Shown here piece by piece: positions 1-12,024 of a stretch of DNA of 43,119 bases. The DNA is from Burkholderiaceae bacterium (GTDB taxonomy: Bacteria; Pseudomonadota; Gammaproteobacteria; Burkholderiales; Burkholderiaceae_B), in contig JAOATE010000056.1 of the NCBI GenBank assembly GCA_030158305.1, forward strand, positions 1 through 43,119, written 5' to 3'. Under the pieces are notes generated by a model. The model saw only the letters and a program-made list of their open reading frames with translations, searched no databases and had not been told where the DNA came from. Made by a program: the position numbers and the translations under genes. Positions within the stretch are counted from its first letter, which is position 1. Each line of letters starts with the position of its first letter.

Positions 1-3
1 ATC

Positions 4-1173
4 ATGCAGATTGATTCGAAGCTACCAAACGTAGGGCCTACAATTTTTACAACCATGAGCAAAATGGCTGTCGACTATCAAGCCATCAACCTTGGTCAAG
101 GTTTCCCTGATTTCAACACCCAACCTGACTTGCTAGCTCTTGTTTCAAAAGCAATGCTGGATGGAAAAAATCAATATCCAGTCATGAGCGGTATTCTTGA
201 ACTCAGGCAAGTCATCAGTCAAAAGGTTGAAAATCTCTACGGCAAGTATTACGACCCTGAGACAGAAATTACAGTCACTAGCGGAGCCACTGAAGCCATC
301 ATGTCTGCAGTTTTAGCAACCGTGAGAACTGGTGATGAAGTCATCGTCATTGAGCCTAGTTACGACTGCTATGTGCCCGCCATTGTGCTTGCTGGAGGTA
401 TACCTAAATTTGTACAGATGTCACCACCAAGCGCACAAAATCAAAATTTTTCTATTGACTGGAATAAAGTTAAAGAAGCGATCACAAATAAAACACGACT
501 GTTGATACTGAATTCTCCTCATAATCCCACAGGTGCAATTTTTGATGCTGCTGATTTGGATGCGCTGGAATCAATTGTCTTAAATACAAATATTATTGTT
601 TTGTCTGATGAGGTCTATGAACATATTGTTTTTGATCATTTAAATCACCAGAGCCTTGCCTCAAGAAAAACATTAGCAGAACGTACTTTTGTGATTTCAT
701 CCTTTGGTAAAACAACTCACACAACAGGTTGGAAAGTTGGCTACTGCTGCGCACCAGCATCATTAACTAAAGAATTGAGAAAAGTTCACCAGTTTGTCGT
801 ATTTACTGTTCCTTCACCCTTTCAACATGCATTGGCTACCTATACAAATAATCAGAATACATATCTATCATTGCCAAACTTTTATCAAGAAAAAAGAGAT
901 TACTTAACTGCGGGTCTCAAGCAAACAAAATTTACACCTCTGACAAGTCCTGGAACATTTTTCTTGCTTGCTGATTACAGCAATATTTCAGATCAAAAAG
1001 AATCAGATTTTTCAATTTGGCTAGCAAAGACACATGGAGTCGTTGTCATACCAGTCTCAGCTTTTTACTCAAATCCTGACCATATTGACTCAAATCATAA
1101 ACTTGTACGTTTTTGCTTTGCTAAACAAGACACCACTCTTGATGAAGCAATTCAACGATTACAAAGAATTTGA
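4..1173 (+). CDS. PLP-dependent class I aminotransferase (YbdL/methionine aminotransferase-like)
   Basis: The 389-residue protein has the fold-type I aminotransferase signature from end to end. NPTG lies at residues 174-177, the cofactor-binding Asp202 and Tyr205 are in SDEVYEH, and the Schiff-base lysine is Lys236 in the SSFGKTTHTTGWKVGY stretch. The N-terminal LGQGFPDF motif is typical of the kynurenine/methionine aminotransferase branch that includes E. coli YbdL. It should transfer an amino group from methionine, or an aromatic or similar amino acid, to a 2-oxo acid in the cytoplasm; the exact substrate cannot be read from sequence. The ATG is three bases from the window edge, so its promoter and ribosome-binding site are not visible. 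The gene is more AT-rich than the genes beyond 8 kb. It ends just before the putative origin and points toward it. Confidence 0.88.
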   Translation: MQIDSKLPNVGPTIFTTMSKMAVDYQAINLGQGFPDFNTQPDLLALVSKAMLDGKNQYPVMSGILELRQVISQKVENLYGKYYDPETEITVTSGATEAIMSAVLATVRTGDEVIVIEPSYDCYVPAIVLAGGIPKFVQMSPPSAQNQNFSIDWNKVKEAITNKTRLLILNSPHNPTGAIFDAADLDALESIVLNTNIIVLSDEVYEHIVFDHLNHQSLASRKTLAERTFVISSFGKTTHTTGWKVGYCCAPASLTKELRKVHQFVVFTVPSPFQHALATYTNNQNTYLSLPNFYQEKRDYLTAGLKQTKFTPLTSPGTFFLLADYSNISDQKESDFSIWLAKTHGVVVIPVSAFYSNPDHIDSNHKLVRFCFAKQDTTLDEAIQRLQRI

Positions 1174-1600
1174 AAGAGCAAATTGTTTTTCGAAGAATGG
1201 ATTTAAACACGAAGAAGTTGAGCGCAGTGTGATGTTTTTTTTTGATCACTGGTTCGATATTTGCCTTTAGTACTTTGCTTTATATCTTTTGTTTTATATA
1301 TAAAGACTGATGGATAATACACCTTGTGGACAATAGGGATAACTAAGAAAATTCTATATAAAACAATATGTTATATAGATTTTAAGTTGTGGAAACACTC
1401 TGTTTAATATTGTGGAGCAACTTGAATAAGTTTTAAGAAACGAAAAAGTGATGTGATTGTTCGCTTTCCATACACAATCTATCCACACTTACATTGCCCT
1501 TGTTATCCACAGTAAAAAAAAATTGTAACAATGCGTATTCAACGTTTAAAAACAACAGTTGAAAAGAAAAAATATAAATTTTTTTAGTGTGGGTCAGACA
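1174..1600. other. AT-rich gap with DnaA-box cluster; candidate oriC
   Basis: This 427-base gap lies between two convergent genes and holds no convincing gene. It is strongly AT-rich (TATA and A/T runs around 1281-1310, 1350-1382 and 1511-1590). It contains a perfect DnaA box TTATCCACA at 1503-1511 and single-mismatch boxes at 1479-1487 (CTATCCACA) and 1325-1333 (TGTGGACAA, minus orientation). Weaker two-mismatch boxes are at 1309-1317, 1388-1396 and 1411-1419. Clustered boxes next to an AT-rich tract beside mnmE are the usual arrangement of a betaproteobacterial origin, and mnmG probably lies beyond the left edge. The function is inferred. A tail-to-tail intergene of this size would not otherwise be expected. 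Confidence 0.6.
1503..1511 (+). promoter_or_regulatory. Perfect DnaA box
   Basis: TTATCCACA matches the high-affinity DnaA box exactly. A second near-perfect box (1479-1487) lies 15 bases upstream in the same orientation. An AT-rich stretch (about 1511-1590) follows directly and could serve as the unwinding element. Confidence 0.75.
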
Positions 1601-2953
1601 TTACTTGCCAATACAGAACCGAGAAAAAATTTCCCCCAACAAGTCATCGGGAGTCATGTGACCAGTAATAGATCCCAAAAGATCATGTGCAAGCCTGAGT
1701 TCTTCAGCAAACAAATCTAAAACACGATCATCTTGATCGGCATGAAAACTAGCGTTGGTTAAATGATTACTTGCAGCTTCAAGGGCATCAACATGTCGCT
1801 GTCTGGCGAGCCATGGGCTTTCTTGACCTGGTTTCCAGCCAGCGAGATCAAGCAACTTTGCGGTCAACTCCTCAAGGCCATATCCTGTTTTGGCTGAAAT
1901 ATAAAGATGATGATCAGTTGATTCAGGTACTGGATTAAGTAAATCTGCCTTATTAAATACGGTCAATAAGGTACTTTTTGGTGAACGATGCTGAGCAATT
2001 TTTTCATCTAAAAACTGATCTCCCAAGGCAGCATCTTTTAGGTTAATCACGACATCGGCCTTAGAAATTTCAGACCAGCTCCGCTCAATACCCATCGATT
2101 CAATTTTATCGGTCGTGTCTCTCAGACCAGCAGTATCGACAATCGTTAAAGGGACACCTTGCAAGTGAATAATTTGTGAGACCTTATCGCGTGTAGTCCC
2201 TGCAATATCCGTCACAATCGCAAGATCTTCACCGGCTAGAGCATTTAACAGGCTAGATTTACCTACGTTTGGTTCTCCTGCCAACACAACATGTAAGCCC
2301 TCTCTAAGAACCATTCCTTGACGAGACTGTGTTAATACATGTTTAAGCTGATTTTGTATGGCTCTTAACTTTTCACGTGCTTGATATTTTTCTAAAAACT
2401 CAATTTCTTCTTCTGGAAAATCAAGTGTGGATTCGACCATGATTCGTAATTGAACGATGGAATCAGAGATCGCATTCACTTCTTTCGAAAATGCTCCGCT
2501 AAAGGAAGACATTGCAGCGCGAGCTGCAGCCTCTGAAGAGGCATCAATTAAATCGGCAACTGCTTCTGCTTGAGCAAGATCGATTTTGTCATTTAAAAAA
2601 GCACGCAGCGTAAACTCACCAGGTGAAGCCATACGCAAGCCGAAAGCAGAACCAATAGCCAGACATTGCTTGAGTAAGGTTTGCATGACTGCGGGCCCAC
2701 CATGGCCTTGCAACTCAAGAACATCTTCACCCGTATATGAATGGGGTGCAGAAAAATACAATGCAATACCTTGATCAATAGCAATACCGTCTGAATCACG
2801 AAAAACACAATAGTGAGCATGCCGTGCTGTCAGGTGTTGGCCAAGTAACGCAAATGCTAAGGGCCCCAGAAGGGGCCCCGAGATTCGAATGATGCCAATG
2901 CCGCCCCGACCTGGGGCGGTAGCAATGGCAACAATCGGATATTTATGTTGCAT
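1601..2953 (-). CDS. mnmE: tRNA uridine-5-carboxymethylaminomethyl modification GTPase MnmE
   Basis: MnmE works with MnmG to modify the wobble uridine (U34) of certain tRNAs, using tetrahydrofolate and GTP hydrolysis. The 450-residue protein has the N-terminal folate-binding domain (about 1-118), a helical domain, and an inserted G domain. G1 is GEPNVGKSS at 226-234, G2 GTTRD at 252-256, G3 DTAGLRD at 273-279 and G4 NKAD at 334-337. It ends in the invariant FCIGK whose cysteine is functionally required. Length is normal for the family. It follows yidC by 20 bases and is the last gene of the rpmH-rnpA-yidD-yidC-mnmE block. Confidence 0.98.
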   Translation of the reverse strand: MQHKYPIVAIATAPGRGGIGIIRISGPLLGPLAFALLGQHLTARHAHYCVFRDSDGIAIDQGIALYFSAPHSYTGEDVLELQGHGGPAVMQTLLKQCLAIGSAFGLRMASPGEFTLRAFLNDKIDLAQAEAVADLIDASSEAAARAAMSSFSGAFSKEVNAISDSIVQLRIMVESTLDFPEEEIEFLEKYQAREKLRAIQNQLKHVLTQSRQGMVLREGLHVVLAGEPNVGKSSLLNALAGEDLAIVTDIAGTTRDKVSQIIHLQGVPLTIVDTAGLRDTTDKIESMGIERSWSEISKADVVINLKDAALGDQFLDEKIAQHRSPKSTLLTVFNKADLLNPVPESTDHHLYISAKTGYGLEELTAKLLDLAGWKPGQESPWLARQRHVDALEAASNHLTNASFHADQDDRVLDLFAEELRLAHDLLGSITGHMTPDDLLGEIFSRFCIGK

Positions 2954-2973
2954 GATCTATCCGAACAAACAAA

Positions 2974-4698
2974 TTAACGATGTGGGATAGCCGCAGTCGC
3001 TGCGATTTGACGCATCACATACCACTGCTGAGCAATTGAAAGAATATTGTTTACGCACCAATACAACACAAGACCTGATGGGAAAAAGAACATCATTGCA
3101 CCAAAGACCAAAGGCATAAACATCATCACTTTGGCTTGCATTGGATCAGGTGGAGTTGGATTTAACTTCATTTGAATAAACATTGTTCCCATCATCACAA
3201 CAGGAAGAATGAAATATGGATCTTGAACAGCTAAGTCCTTGATCCACCAAATCCAAGGTGCTCCGCGTAATTCGACACTTGAGCCGAGAACGTAATAGAG
3301 GGAAATAAATACAGGGATCTGAACCAGAATGGGTAAGCATCCACCTAGAGGATTGATTTTTTCAGTACGGTACATTTCCATCATTGCCGTATTGAGCTTT
3401 TGACGGTCATCACCAAATTTTTCTTTTAATGCTTGAAGTCTAGGCGCAACCAATTTCATCTTGGCCATCGAGCGATAGCTTGCAGCCGAAAGCGGATAAA
3501 AAGCAGCTTTGATAAGAATGGTTAGGACAACAATCGTCCAGCCCCAGTTACCCAAAATGGTGTAGAGCCACGTCATCAATGCAAACAAGGGTTTTGCAAT
3601 AATCGTTAACAGGCCATAATCAACAACCAAATCTAGACCAGGAGCAACCTTTTCAAGACCATCTTGATCCTGTGGTCCAACCCAAAGTTTGGCAGGAATA
3701 TTAAGTTGGCTATTCGGTGCGATGGAGCCTACAGGTTCGATACTGCGAACAGCAAAGAGGTTCTTTTGCAGCTCTGTCATTTCATAGCTACGGTTTTTAC
3801 CTTGTGGTGGAACCCAAGCAGTCACAAAATAGTGTTGCACCATGGCAAACCAACCGTTATCAGCTTCTTTGACGTAGGTTGCTTTGCGTTTTTCAATATC
3901 TGAAAAAGAAACTTTCTGGAATTTGTCTTGTTCAGAATAAATAGCAGGACCGGTAAAACTAACAGGTCCAGACATAAAGCTTGGCGTTGAGTTTTCGCTC
4001 GCAGCATCTTTGCCGTCGCGCGTAATCTGAAGGTAAACAGAAGGACTGATTGGCTGAGCCGTTAAGTTTTCGATCTGGTGATCAACCAAAATTTCATAGC
4101 TGGATTTTTGTAGCGTGAAGGTTTTCGTCAGTTTGACGCCGCTAGCTTCAGAAACAAATTTGATGACTAACTTGTCGCCATTTAATTCGCGGTCAGTCGT
4201 AATGAGTGTGTATTGTGCAAGGTGAGTTGGATAAAGACTTCCGGCAGGCGCTCCCGTAAGACCTGACTGCACAACATATGTCTGACCACCACGGTTGTTT
4301 AACAAAACAAATGGTTGATCTTTTTCTTCGCGACTTGGAAATGACAGAAGATCTGCGCGGACCAATTGAGCGCCCTGAAGGTCGAAGCTCAGTGACAACA
4401 CATCAGTTTTGAAGTTGACAAGCTGAGCTTGACTGACAGCGGTAGGCGCAACACCAGGGACGTTAGCCGAAGGAGTGTCCGCTGAAGCCGAAGGCGATAC
4501 TGGTGCGGTTGGAACGCCGGCAGGTGTGGCAGTGCTTGCAGTGGTTGCAGGGTCTGCTGAGGGCTTTGCCGTAGACTCAGCTGATGGCGTTTGCCCACCT
4601 AACAAAGAGGGGTTGCCTTGGTGGACTTGCCAGTTATTCCAAAGCATCAGCAAGGAAAACGAGAAAATCATCAATAGGATGGTGCGTCGGATATCCAT
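2974..4698 (-). CDS. yidC: Membrane protein insertase YidC
   Basis: YidC inserts and folds inner-membrane proteins, alone or with SecYEG. This 574-residue form is the long Gram-negative type. It has an N-terminal transmembrane helix (about residues 6-22), a Pro/Ala/Ser/Thr-rich periplasmic linker (30-93), a large periplasmic beta domain (about 94-355) and the conserved C-terminal five-helix insertase core. The hydrophilic-groove arginine corresponds to Arg409 in LSAASYRSMAK, and the NPLGGCLPILVQIPVF segment is characteristic. It lies 49 bases after yidD and 20 bases before mnmE, so it is probably co-transcribed with both. The low-complexity linker is longer than in E. coli but normal for Burkholderiales. 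Confidence 0.98.
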   Translation of the reverse strand: MDIRRTILLMIFSFSLLMLWNNWQVHQGNPSLLGGQTPSAESTAKPSADPATTASTATPAGVPTAPVSPSASADTPSANVPGVAPTAVSQAQLVNFKTDVLSLSFDLQGAQLVRADLLSFPSREEKDQPFVLLNNRGGQTYVVQSGLTGAPAGSLYPTHLAQYTLITTDRELNGDKLVIKFVSEASGVKLTKTFTLQKSSYEILVDHQIENLTAQPISPSVYLQITRDGKDAASENSTPSFMSGPVSFTGPAIYSEQDKFQKVSFSDIEKRKATYVKEADNGWFAMVQHYFVTAWVPPQGKNRSYEMTELQKNLFAVRSIEPVGSIAPNSQLNIPAKLWVGPQDQDGLEKVAPGLDLVVDYGLLTIIAKPLFALMTWLYTILGNWGWTIVVLTILIKAAFYPLSAASYRSMAKMKLVAPRLQALKEKFGDDRQKLNTAMMEMYRTEKINPLGGCLPILVQIPVFISLYYVLGSSVELRGAPWIWWIKDLAVQDPYFILPVVMMGTMFIQMKLNPTPPDPMQAKVMMFMPLVFGAMMFFFPSGLVLYWCVNNILSIAQQWYVMRQIAATAAIPHR

Positions 4699-4747
4699 TC
4701 TTGCCTAAATAAAAAAAAGCTCACCAGCGAAGGATCGCAGTTTAGCG

Positions 4748-4984
4748 TTAATCAGAGTGGTTGCGTTGGGGAACAGGGTCATGACCGCCTTGGCACCATG
4801 GGTGGCATCGCGAAAGGCGACGAATCGCTAACATCAAGCCAACGAAAGGCCCCCGGACTTGTATGGCCTCAATGGCGTAATTAGAACAGGTGGGGGTAAA
4901 ACGACACCAGTGACCCAACCAAGGACTAAGTAAATATTGATAAGCGCGGATAGGCGCAATCAAAAGTGCTTTTAGCCACTTCAT
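4748..4984 (-). CDS. yidD: Membrane protein insertion efficiency factor YidD
   Basis: A 78-residue member of the YidD (DUF37) family, which assists YidC-dependent insertion at the inner face of the membrane. The family signature is clear: an amphipathic N-terminal helix ([16 protein letters not shown]), the [11 protein letters not shown] motif with its paired cysteines, and a C-terminal RLSRCHPW element. The start ATG overlaps the rnpA stop in an ATGA arrangement (4981-4984), which indicates translational coupling to rnpA. The position between rnpA and yidC is the canonical one. Confidence 0.97.
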   Translation of the reverse strand: MKWLKALLIAPIRAYQYLLSPWLGHWCRFTPTCSNYAIEAIQVRGPFVGLMLAIRRLSRCHPWCQGGHDPVPQRNHSD

Positions 4985-5364
4985 GATCGAAGTGCCCGTA
5001 AAAAATGTGCGTCTGCCTCTAAGCGAGCCGTTTTTTTAAGTTCGGTGAGTGACATAGCAGTGATACGTTTATTTAAGCGGACAACAAAATCATGAGCAGG
5101 TAACTCTAGGCGTTTCGAGCGAAAAGCTTCTCGCACCACGCGTTTTAGAGCATTTCGAGTGCTGGCATGATGTGCAAAGCGCTTCGCGATAATAAGACCT
5201 AGCCTAGCACAAGGCTCAGCTGTCGGCTCAGAATCGATGGCTTGACGTAAGTGAGCGGTCACTACGAAAAACGCCCCACGGGCAATACGGCGACCAGCTA
5301 GGGCCGCAGCAAATTCGGTGGGGCGGTGCAAGCGCGCCGCCGCGGGAAACGTGGCGCGAGACAT
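4981..5364 (-). CDS. rnpA: Ribonuclease P protein component
   Basis: RnpA is the basic protein subunit that, with the catalytic RNA, matures the 5' ends of tRNAs. The 127-residue sequence is highly basic. It carries the family's RNR signature in [13 protein letters not shown] at about residues 83-95 and a preceding [13 protein letters not shown] strand. The N-terminal [12 protein letters not shown] matches the usual start of the domain. It lies 54 bases downstream of rpmH, as in most bacteria, and overlaps yidD by four bases. The ribozyme RNA itself is not in this window. Confidence 0.96.
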   Translation of the reverse strand: MSRATFPAAARLHRPTEFAAALAGRRIARGAFFVVTAHLRQAIDSEPTAEPCARLGLIIAKRFAHHASTRNALKRVVREAFRSKRLELPAHDFVVRLNKRITAMSLTELKKTARLEADAHFLRALRS

Positions 5365-5418
5365 AACAAAGCAAAGGAACGAGAAAAGGAATAAATCGAT
5401 TTCTCGTTACCAGCCGTA

Positions 5419-5553
5419 TTAGACGGCTAAACGCTTGCGGCCTTTGGCGCGGCGAGCGTTGATGACGGCACGGCCACCACGAGTTTTCATCCGAACACGA
5501 AAACCATGCGTGCGCTTACGGCGGGTGACGGAGGGTTGGTAGGTACGTTTCAT
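5419..5553 (-). CDS. rpmH: 50S ribosomal protein L34
   Basis: Reading the minus strand from the ATG at 5551-5553 to the TAA at 5419-5421 gives 44 residues, the standard length of L34. The protein is very basic. It begins [19 protein letters not shown] and continues with the conserved [24 protein letters not shown] ending of this family in two parts. L34 is a small late-assembling protein of the large ribosomal subunit. The gene heads the rpmH-rnpA-yidD-yidC-mnmE block and diverges from dnaA, the most widespread gene order around bacterial dnaA. Confidence 0.98.
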   Translation of the reverse strand: MKRTYQPSVTRRKRTHGFRVRMKTRGGRAVINARRAKGRKRLAV

Positions 5554-5608
5554 AATTAAGGGCCCAACAAAGAGCGAAAGAGTTTAAGAAAATCTGGAAA
5601 AGCCCTCC

Positions 5609-5637
5609 ATTTCATCAAAAAACACGAGACAAGTCAA
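5609..5637 (-). promoter_or_regulatory. Putative rpmH promoter
   Basis: On the minus strand a TTGACT hexamer (5632-5637) is followed after 17 bases by TGAAAT (5609-5614). These match the sigma-70 -35 box at five of six positions and the -10 box at four of six. The element lies 56 bases upstream of the rpmH start. This is motif matching only. Confidence 0.4.
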
Positions 5638-5677
5638 ATGTTTACATCTGTCTACACGTATAAATACGACGTCAGCC

Positions 5678-5686
5678 TGTGGATAA
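5678..5686 (-). promoter_or_regulatory. Perfect DnaA box in the rpmH-dnaA intergene
   Basis: TGTGGATAA is the exact complement of TTATCCACA. It lies 37 bases before the dnaA start and is the only strong box in this 169-base gap. A single box at this place fits autoregulation of dnaA by DnaA better than a full origin. Confidence 0.6.
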
Positions 5687-5722
5687 CCTTGGCCGACACA
5701 GGGTAGAATCGAGGTTTAATCA

Positions 5723-7243
5723 GTGAGTCACATGAACGAGTTTTGGCAATCCTGCGTCGCGCATTTGGAGCAGGACTTTCCCCCACAGCAAATCAGCGCA
5801 TGGATACGTCCGCTGATACCCCTCGCCTTTGATGAAACAAAGGCGCAGTTGCGTGTGTCTGCTCCAAATCGATTTAAGTTGGATTGGGTCAGGAAAAATT
5901 TCGCTCAACAAATTGAAGCATTTGCAACCAAATGGTTTGAACAGCCTGTACAAGTCATGTTTGAGTTGCCTGCTTCAACAACAGAACGGTCAAAGCCAGC
6001 AAGTCATATTGGTTCTTCTGCACAAAACACAGAATTAAAAACCAATAGAAACCAAAGTGAAAATCAAAGCGGAGCATCTGCAGAAGTTGCAGAAAACGCA
6101 TTTGCCAAAACAGAATTAACAGGAGTGGCACACGTTGCCGCTGGGAATACAGAAACACATAGAAATCAAACGACGACCGATGCGGCGCGTATAAATGCAG
6201 CGATGACGCCTGTCGATGATAAGTCACGACTCAATGTCGATCTTACGTTTGATAACTTTGTAACGGGGAAAGCGAATCAACTCGCACGGGCTGCGGCCCT
6301 TCAGGTAGCAGAAAACCCAGGAACATCCTATAACCCTTTGTTCTTGTACGGCGGGGTAGGACTCGGTAAGACGCATCTCATCCATGCAATCGGTAATGCA
6401 ATGGTGGCAGCAGGCCATGGCGTCCGTGTACGTTACGTTCACGCGGATCAATATGTCTCTGATGTGGTGAAAGCCTATCAGCGAAAAGCTTTTGACGACT
6501 TTAAGCGGTATTACCACTCACTTGATTTGTTGCTGATCGATGACATTCAGTTTTTCTCTGGGAAAAGTCGCACCCAAGAGGAGTTCTTTTATGCATTCGA
6601 AGCAATGGTGGCGCAACGCAAGCAAATCATCATTACGAGTGACACATATCCAAAAGAATTGGCAGGGATCGATAGTCGCTTGATTTCGCGCTTTGATTCA
6701 GGATTGACGGTGGCAATCGAGCCTCCCGAGCTTGAAATGCGTGTCGCAATTTTGCTAAGAAAGGCGGAGCAAGAAGGCTTAATAATGCCTGAAGAGGTCG
6801 CTTTTTTTATTGCAAAGCATTTGCGTAGTAACGTGAGAGAGCTTGAAGGTGCGCTGAAAAAAGTGGTGGCATATGCGCGCTTTCACGGGCGAGATGTCGC
6901 GAACGTCGATATTTGCAAAGATGCATTAAAAGATTTGCTGTCTGTATCAAGCGGACAAGTGACTGTTGAAAATATCCAGAAAACAGTGGCTGATTTTTAC
7001 AAAATTAAGGTAGCCGACATGTATTCAAAGCGTCGGCCCGCCAACATTGCAATGCCGCGTCAGGTTGCAATGTACCTAGCAAAAGAACTGACGCAAAAGA
7101 GTTTGCCAGATATAGGAGACATGTTTGGTGGACGAGATCACACAACCGTTTTACACGCAGTTAGAAAAATAACCGACTTGCGCGCAAAACAAGCAGACCT
7201 TAACCATACGCTGCATGTGCTCGAACAAACTTTAAAGGGATAA
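5723..7243 (+). CDS. dnaA: Chromosomal replication initiator DnaA
   Basis: DnaA is the AAA+ ATPase that binds DnaA boxes, melts the origin and loads DnaB. The 506-residue protein shows domain I ([13 protein letters not shown] onward, about 1-85), a variable Gln/Asn/Ala-rich linker (about 86-165), and the AAA+ domain with Walker [10 protein letters not shown] (210-218) and Walker B LLIDDIQF (270-277). The DNA-binding helix-turn-helix signature [12 protein letters not shown] begins at 469. Translation could begin at GTG 5723, which has a GAGG eight bases upstream, or at ATG 5732, which gives the MNEFWQSC start commoner in related proteins; I keep the GTG for its ribosome-binding site. The dnaN gene starts four bases after the stop. 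Confidence 0.98.
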   Translation: MSHMNEFWQSCVAHLEQDFPPQQISAWIRPLIPLAFDETKAQLRVSAPNRFKLDWVRKNFAQQIEAFATKWFEQPVQVMFELPASTTERSKPASHIGSSAQNTELKTNRNQSENQSGASAEVAENAFAKTELTGVAHVAAGNTETHRNQTTTDAARINAAMTPVDDKSRLNVDLTFDNFVTGKANQLARAAALQVAENPGTSYNPLFLYGGVGLGKTHLIHAIGNAMVAAGHGVRVRYVHADQYVSDVVKAYQRKAFDDFKRYYHSLDLLLIDDIQFFSGKSRTQEEFFYAFEAMVAQRKQIIITSDTYPKELAGIDSRLISRFDSGLTVAIEPPELEMRVAILLRKAEQEGLIMPEEVAFFIAKHLRSNVRELEGALKKVVAYARFHGRDVANVDICKDALKDLLSVSSGQVTVENIQKTVADFYKIKVADMYSKRRPANIAMPRQVAMYLAKELTQKSLPDIGDMFGGRDHTTVLHAVRKITDLRAKQADLNHTLHVLEQTLKG

Positions 7244-7246
7244 TTC

Positions 7247-8356
7247 ATGCAACTTGTACAAACCCCACGTGACGCGCTTTTGAAGCCGTTATCGACCGTA
7301 GCCGGAATCGTTGAACGTAGACATACCTTGCCAATCTTGGCAAACATATTGTTGCGTAAAGAGGCTGATCGGGTTTCATTTATTGCGACAGATCTCGAAG
7401 TTCAGATTACGACACATGCTGATTTTGGTGTCGGTCCTGAGACAGAATCTCTGACCGTCGCTGCGCGCAAGTTTGTAGACATTTTGCGTGCGCTACCTGA
7501 CACAGGCGACGTCAAGCTCTCAACAGCAAGCGGCAAATTGGCCATCCAATCAGGAAAGAGCCGATTTTCTTTGCAGACACTTGCGGCGACCGAGTTTCCA
7601 ACAATGACTCAGCCAGATCGCTGGGATGTGTCACTCACAATGACGCGTAAAACATTGAAGCACCTGTTTAATATGGTGCATTTTGCGATGGCACAACAGG
7701 ACATTCGTTATTATTTGAATGGAATGCTGATGGTGTTTGAACCCGGACTGTTGCGTGCCGTTGCGACCGACGGGCACCGCTTAGCGCATAGCTCGACACC
7801 TGTCGAAGGTGTGTCAGTCAAACACGAAGTGATTGTTCCGCGCAAAACGGTTCTTGAAATGCAGCGCCTCTTAGACGATAGCGAAGAGCCCGTCACAATT
7901 GATGTTGCGGCAGGACAAATTCGTTTTTCCTTCGGTCATGTTGAGCTGGTTTCAAAGCTGGTTGAGGGTAAATTTCCTGACTTTAATCGTGTGATCCCGA
8001 CAAATTACACGAGGCACTTTGATGTGTCTCGCGAAGTATTGCAGGGCAGTCTTCAGCGCGCAGCAATTTTGACAACGGACAAGTTCCGTAGCGTCCGATT
8101 GCAATTAGGACAGCACTTATTGAAGATTTCTTCGACAAACGCAGAGCAAGAAGAAGCGCAAGAAGAAATCGATATTGATTATGGTCACGAAGCTCTGGAT
8201 GTTGGTTTTAACGTGAGCTATTTGCTGGATTTTCTGGCTAACGTCAAAGCAGAAACGATTCGCTGGTCAATTATGCCCGATGCGAACGCTTCAGCCCTTA
8301 TTACTTTGCTCGATGACGAATCGTTTAAATACGTCGTCATGCCAATGCGGATTTAA
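7247..8356 (+). CDS. dnaN: DNA polymerase III subunit beta (sliding clamp)
   Basis: The beta clamp is a homodimeric ring that tethers DNA polymerase III and many repair factors to DNA. The 369-residue length and three-domain layout are standard. Recognisable segments are the N-terminal strand with RRHTLPILANI, the central MVHFAMAQQDIRYYLNGML, the DGHRLA segment and the C-terminal VVMPMRI that forms part of the partner-binding pocket. It sits three bases after the dnaA stop and three bases before gyrB, so the three genes almost certainly form one operon. Confidence 0.98.
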   Translation: MQLVQTPRDALLKPLSTVAGIVERRHTLPILANILLRKEADRVSFIATDLEVQITTHADFGVGPETESLTVAARKFVDILRALPDTGDVKLSTASGKLAIQSGKSRFSLQTLAATEFPTMTQPDRWDVSLTMTRKTLKHLFNMVHFAMAQQDIRYYLNGMLMVFEPGLLRAVATDGHRLAHSSTPVEGVSVKHEVIVPRKTVLEMQRLLDDSEEPVTIDVAAGQIRFSFGHVELVSKLVEGKFPDFNRVIPTNYTRHFDVSREVLQGSLQRAAILTTDKFRSVRLQLGQHLLKISSTNAEQEEAQEEIDIDYGHEALDVGFNVSYLLDFLANVKAETIRWSIMPDANASALITLLDDESFKYVVMPMRI

Positions 8357-10825
<2,469 letters not shown>

Positions 10826-10842
10826 CTAGAGGTTAGGCTTTT

Positions 10843-11997
10843 ATGACGATTTCAAGTTTTTTATGCCCCACGACTATTTTTATGGGCGAGGGGTCGTTTA
10901 AAAAAATCTCTGAAATCGTCAGCAAACTTCAATGCAAGCGTGTGTTCGTCGCGTTGGATGGTGCATTGGTCGCCAGTGATTTCTTCGCTCAAATCAAAAA
11001 GTTGCTTGCGGCTGAGGGCGTAGAGATCGCGACGTATACAGAGATCGAGCCTGATCCGAGCGCGCATACCGTAGAAAAAGCGTTTGCTGTATGTCAGGCG
11101 CACAATGCGACCGTGCTGTTGGCGATCGGTGGTGGCAGCACGATAGATGTGGCGAAGGCAGTCGGTATTTTGGCGACAAACGGTGGTCGGATACACGACT
11201 ATGAAGGCATTGAAAAGTTTGCTGTGGCTCCTTTGCCTTTGATCGCAATACCGACGACCGCGGGTACGGGTTCTGAAGTATCTGGATCCTGCGTGATTTC
11301 AGATACGGAAAAAAATCTCAAAATGTCGATACGGCACGCGGCGCTCAATCCGGCCGCATTCGCCATTTTGGATCCGCTCGCATTGCGTACTGTGCCTGGT
11401 CATGTCGCCGCACATTCCGGTATTGATGCGTTTGTGCATGCCTTTGAGTCCTATGTTTCACGCCAGTCGAATCTCATGACAGATGCGATCAATTTGCAGG
11501 CGATGGAGTTGCTAGCTGGCAATATCAGACAGTTTGTCGCCAATCGTGAAAATCTCGATGCGGGACTCAATATGTTGGTCGGCTCCGCTTTGGCTGGAAT
11601 TACTTTTGGTCAGACAGGTTTAGGAAACGTCCACTGCATGGCTCGGTTTGTGGGTGCACGTTTTCACTTATCCCATGGTTTGTCCAATGCGGTGTGTCTG
11701 CCCCATGTGGCGCGTTTTAATCTTGCGGCCTGTCCTGAAAAGTTTGCGCGTGTGGCGATTGCGATGGGCCGTCCTGTTCAACATATGCCAGTGATTGATG
11801 CCGCAGAGGCAGCAGTCGAGGCGATACGCAAGATGTGTGAGGACCTCGGGATTCCAGCCAGATTGCGCGATGTGGGCGCGACACAAGATACATTTGCCGA
11901 AATGTCAGAGCAATGTCTGGCTGCGAACTACAACCGATGGAATCCTCGGCACACGACTGTTGCAGACTTTCGTGCGTTATTTGAACGCGCGTACTGA
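10843..11997 (+). CDS. Iron-containing (group III) alcohol dehydrogenase
   Basis: The 384-residue protein belongs to the iron-dependent alcohol dehydrogenase family, which interconverts alcohols and aldehydes with NAD(P) and also includes maleylacetate reductases and hydroxybutyrate dehydrogenases. The nucleotide-binding GGGSTIDVAKA begins at 96 and TTAGTGSEV at 138. The four metal ligands are all in place: Asp195, His199, His264 and His278. It starts 17 bases after gyrB with a GAGGT ribosome-binding site, so it can be read through from the replication operon although it is metabolically unrelated. The substrate cannot be assigned from sequence. Confidence 0.9.
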   Translation: MTISSFLCPTTIFMGEGSFKKISEIVSKLQCKRVFVALDGALVASDFFAQIKKLLAAEGVEIATYTEIEPDPSAHTVEKAFAVCQAHNATVLLAIGGGSTIDVAKAVGILATNGGRIHDYEGIEKFAVAPLPLIAIPTTAGTGSEVSGSCVISDTEKNLKMSIRHAALNPAAFAILDPLALRTVPGHVAAHSGIDAFVHAFESYVSRQSNLMTDAINLQAMELLAGNIRQFVANRENLDAGLNMLVGSALAGITFGQTGLGNVHCMARFVGARFHLSHGLSNAVCLPHVARFNLAACPEKFARVAIAMGRPVQHMPVIDAAEAAVEAIRKMCEDLGIPARLRDVGATQDTFAEMSEQCLAANYNRWNPRHTTVADFRALFERAY

Positions 11998-12024
11998 GTG
12001 GTCCAACACCAAAGGTCGTTTGTT

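Noticed and set aside
5554-5722. rpmH-dnaA gap as the replication origin
   Set aside because: Only one perfect DnaA box and no extended AT-rich unwinding tract are seen; the gap fits promoters and DnaA autoregulation. It stays a second choice because the genes diverge from it.
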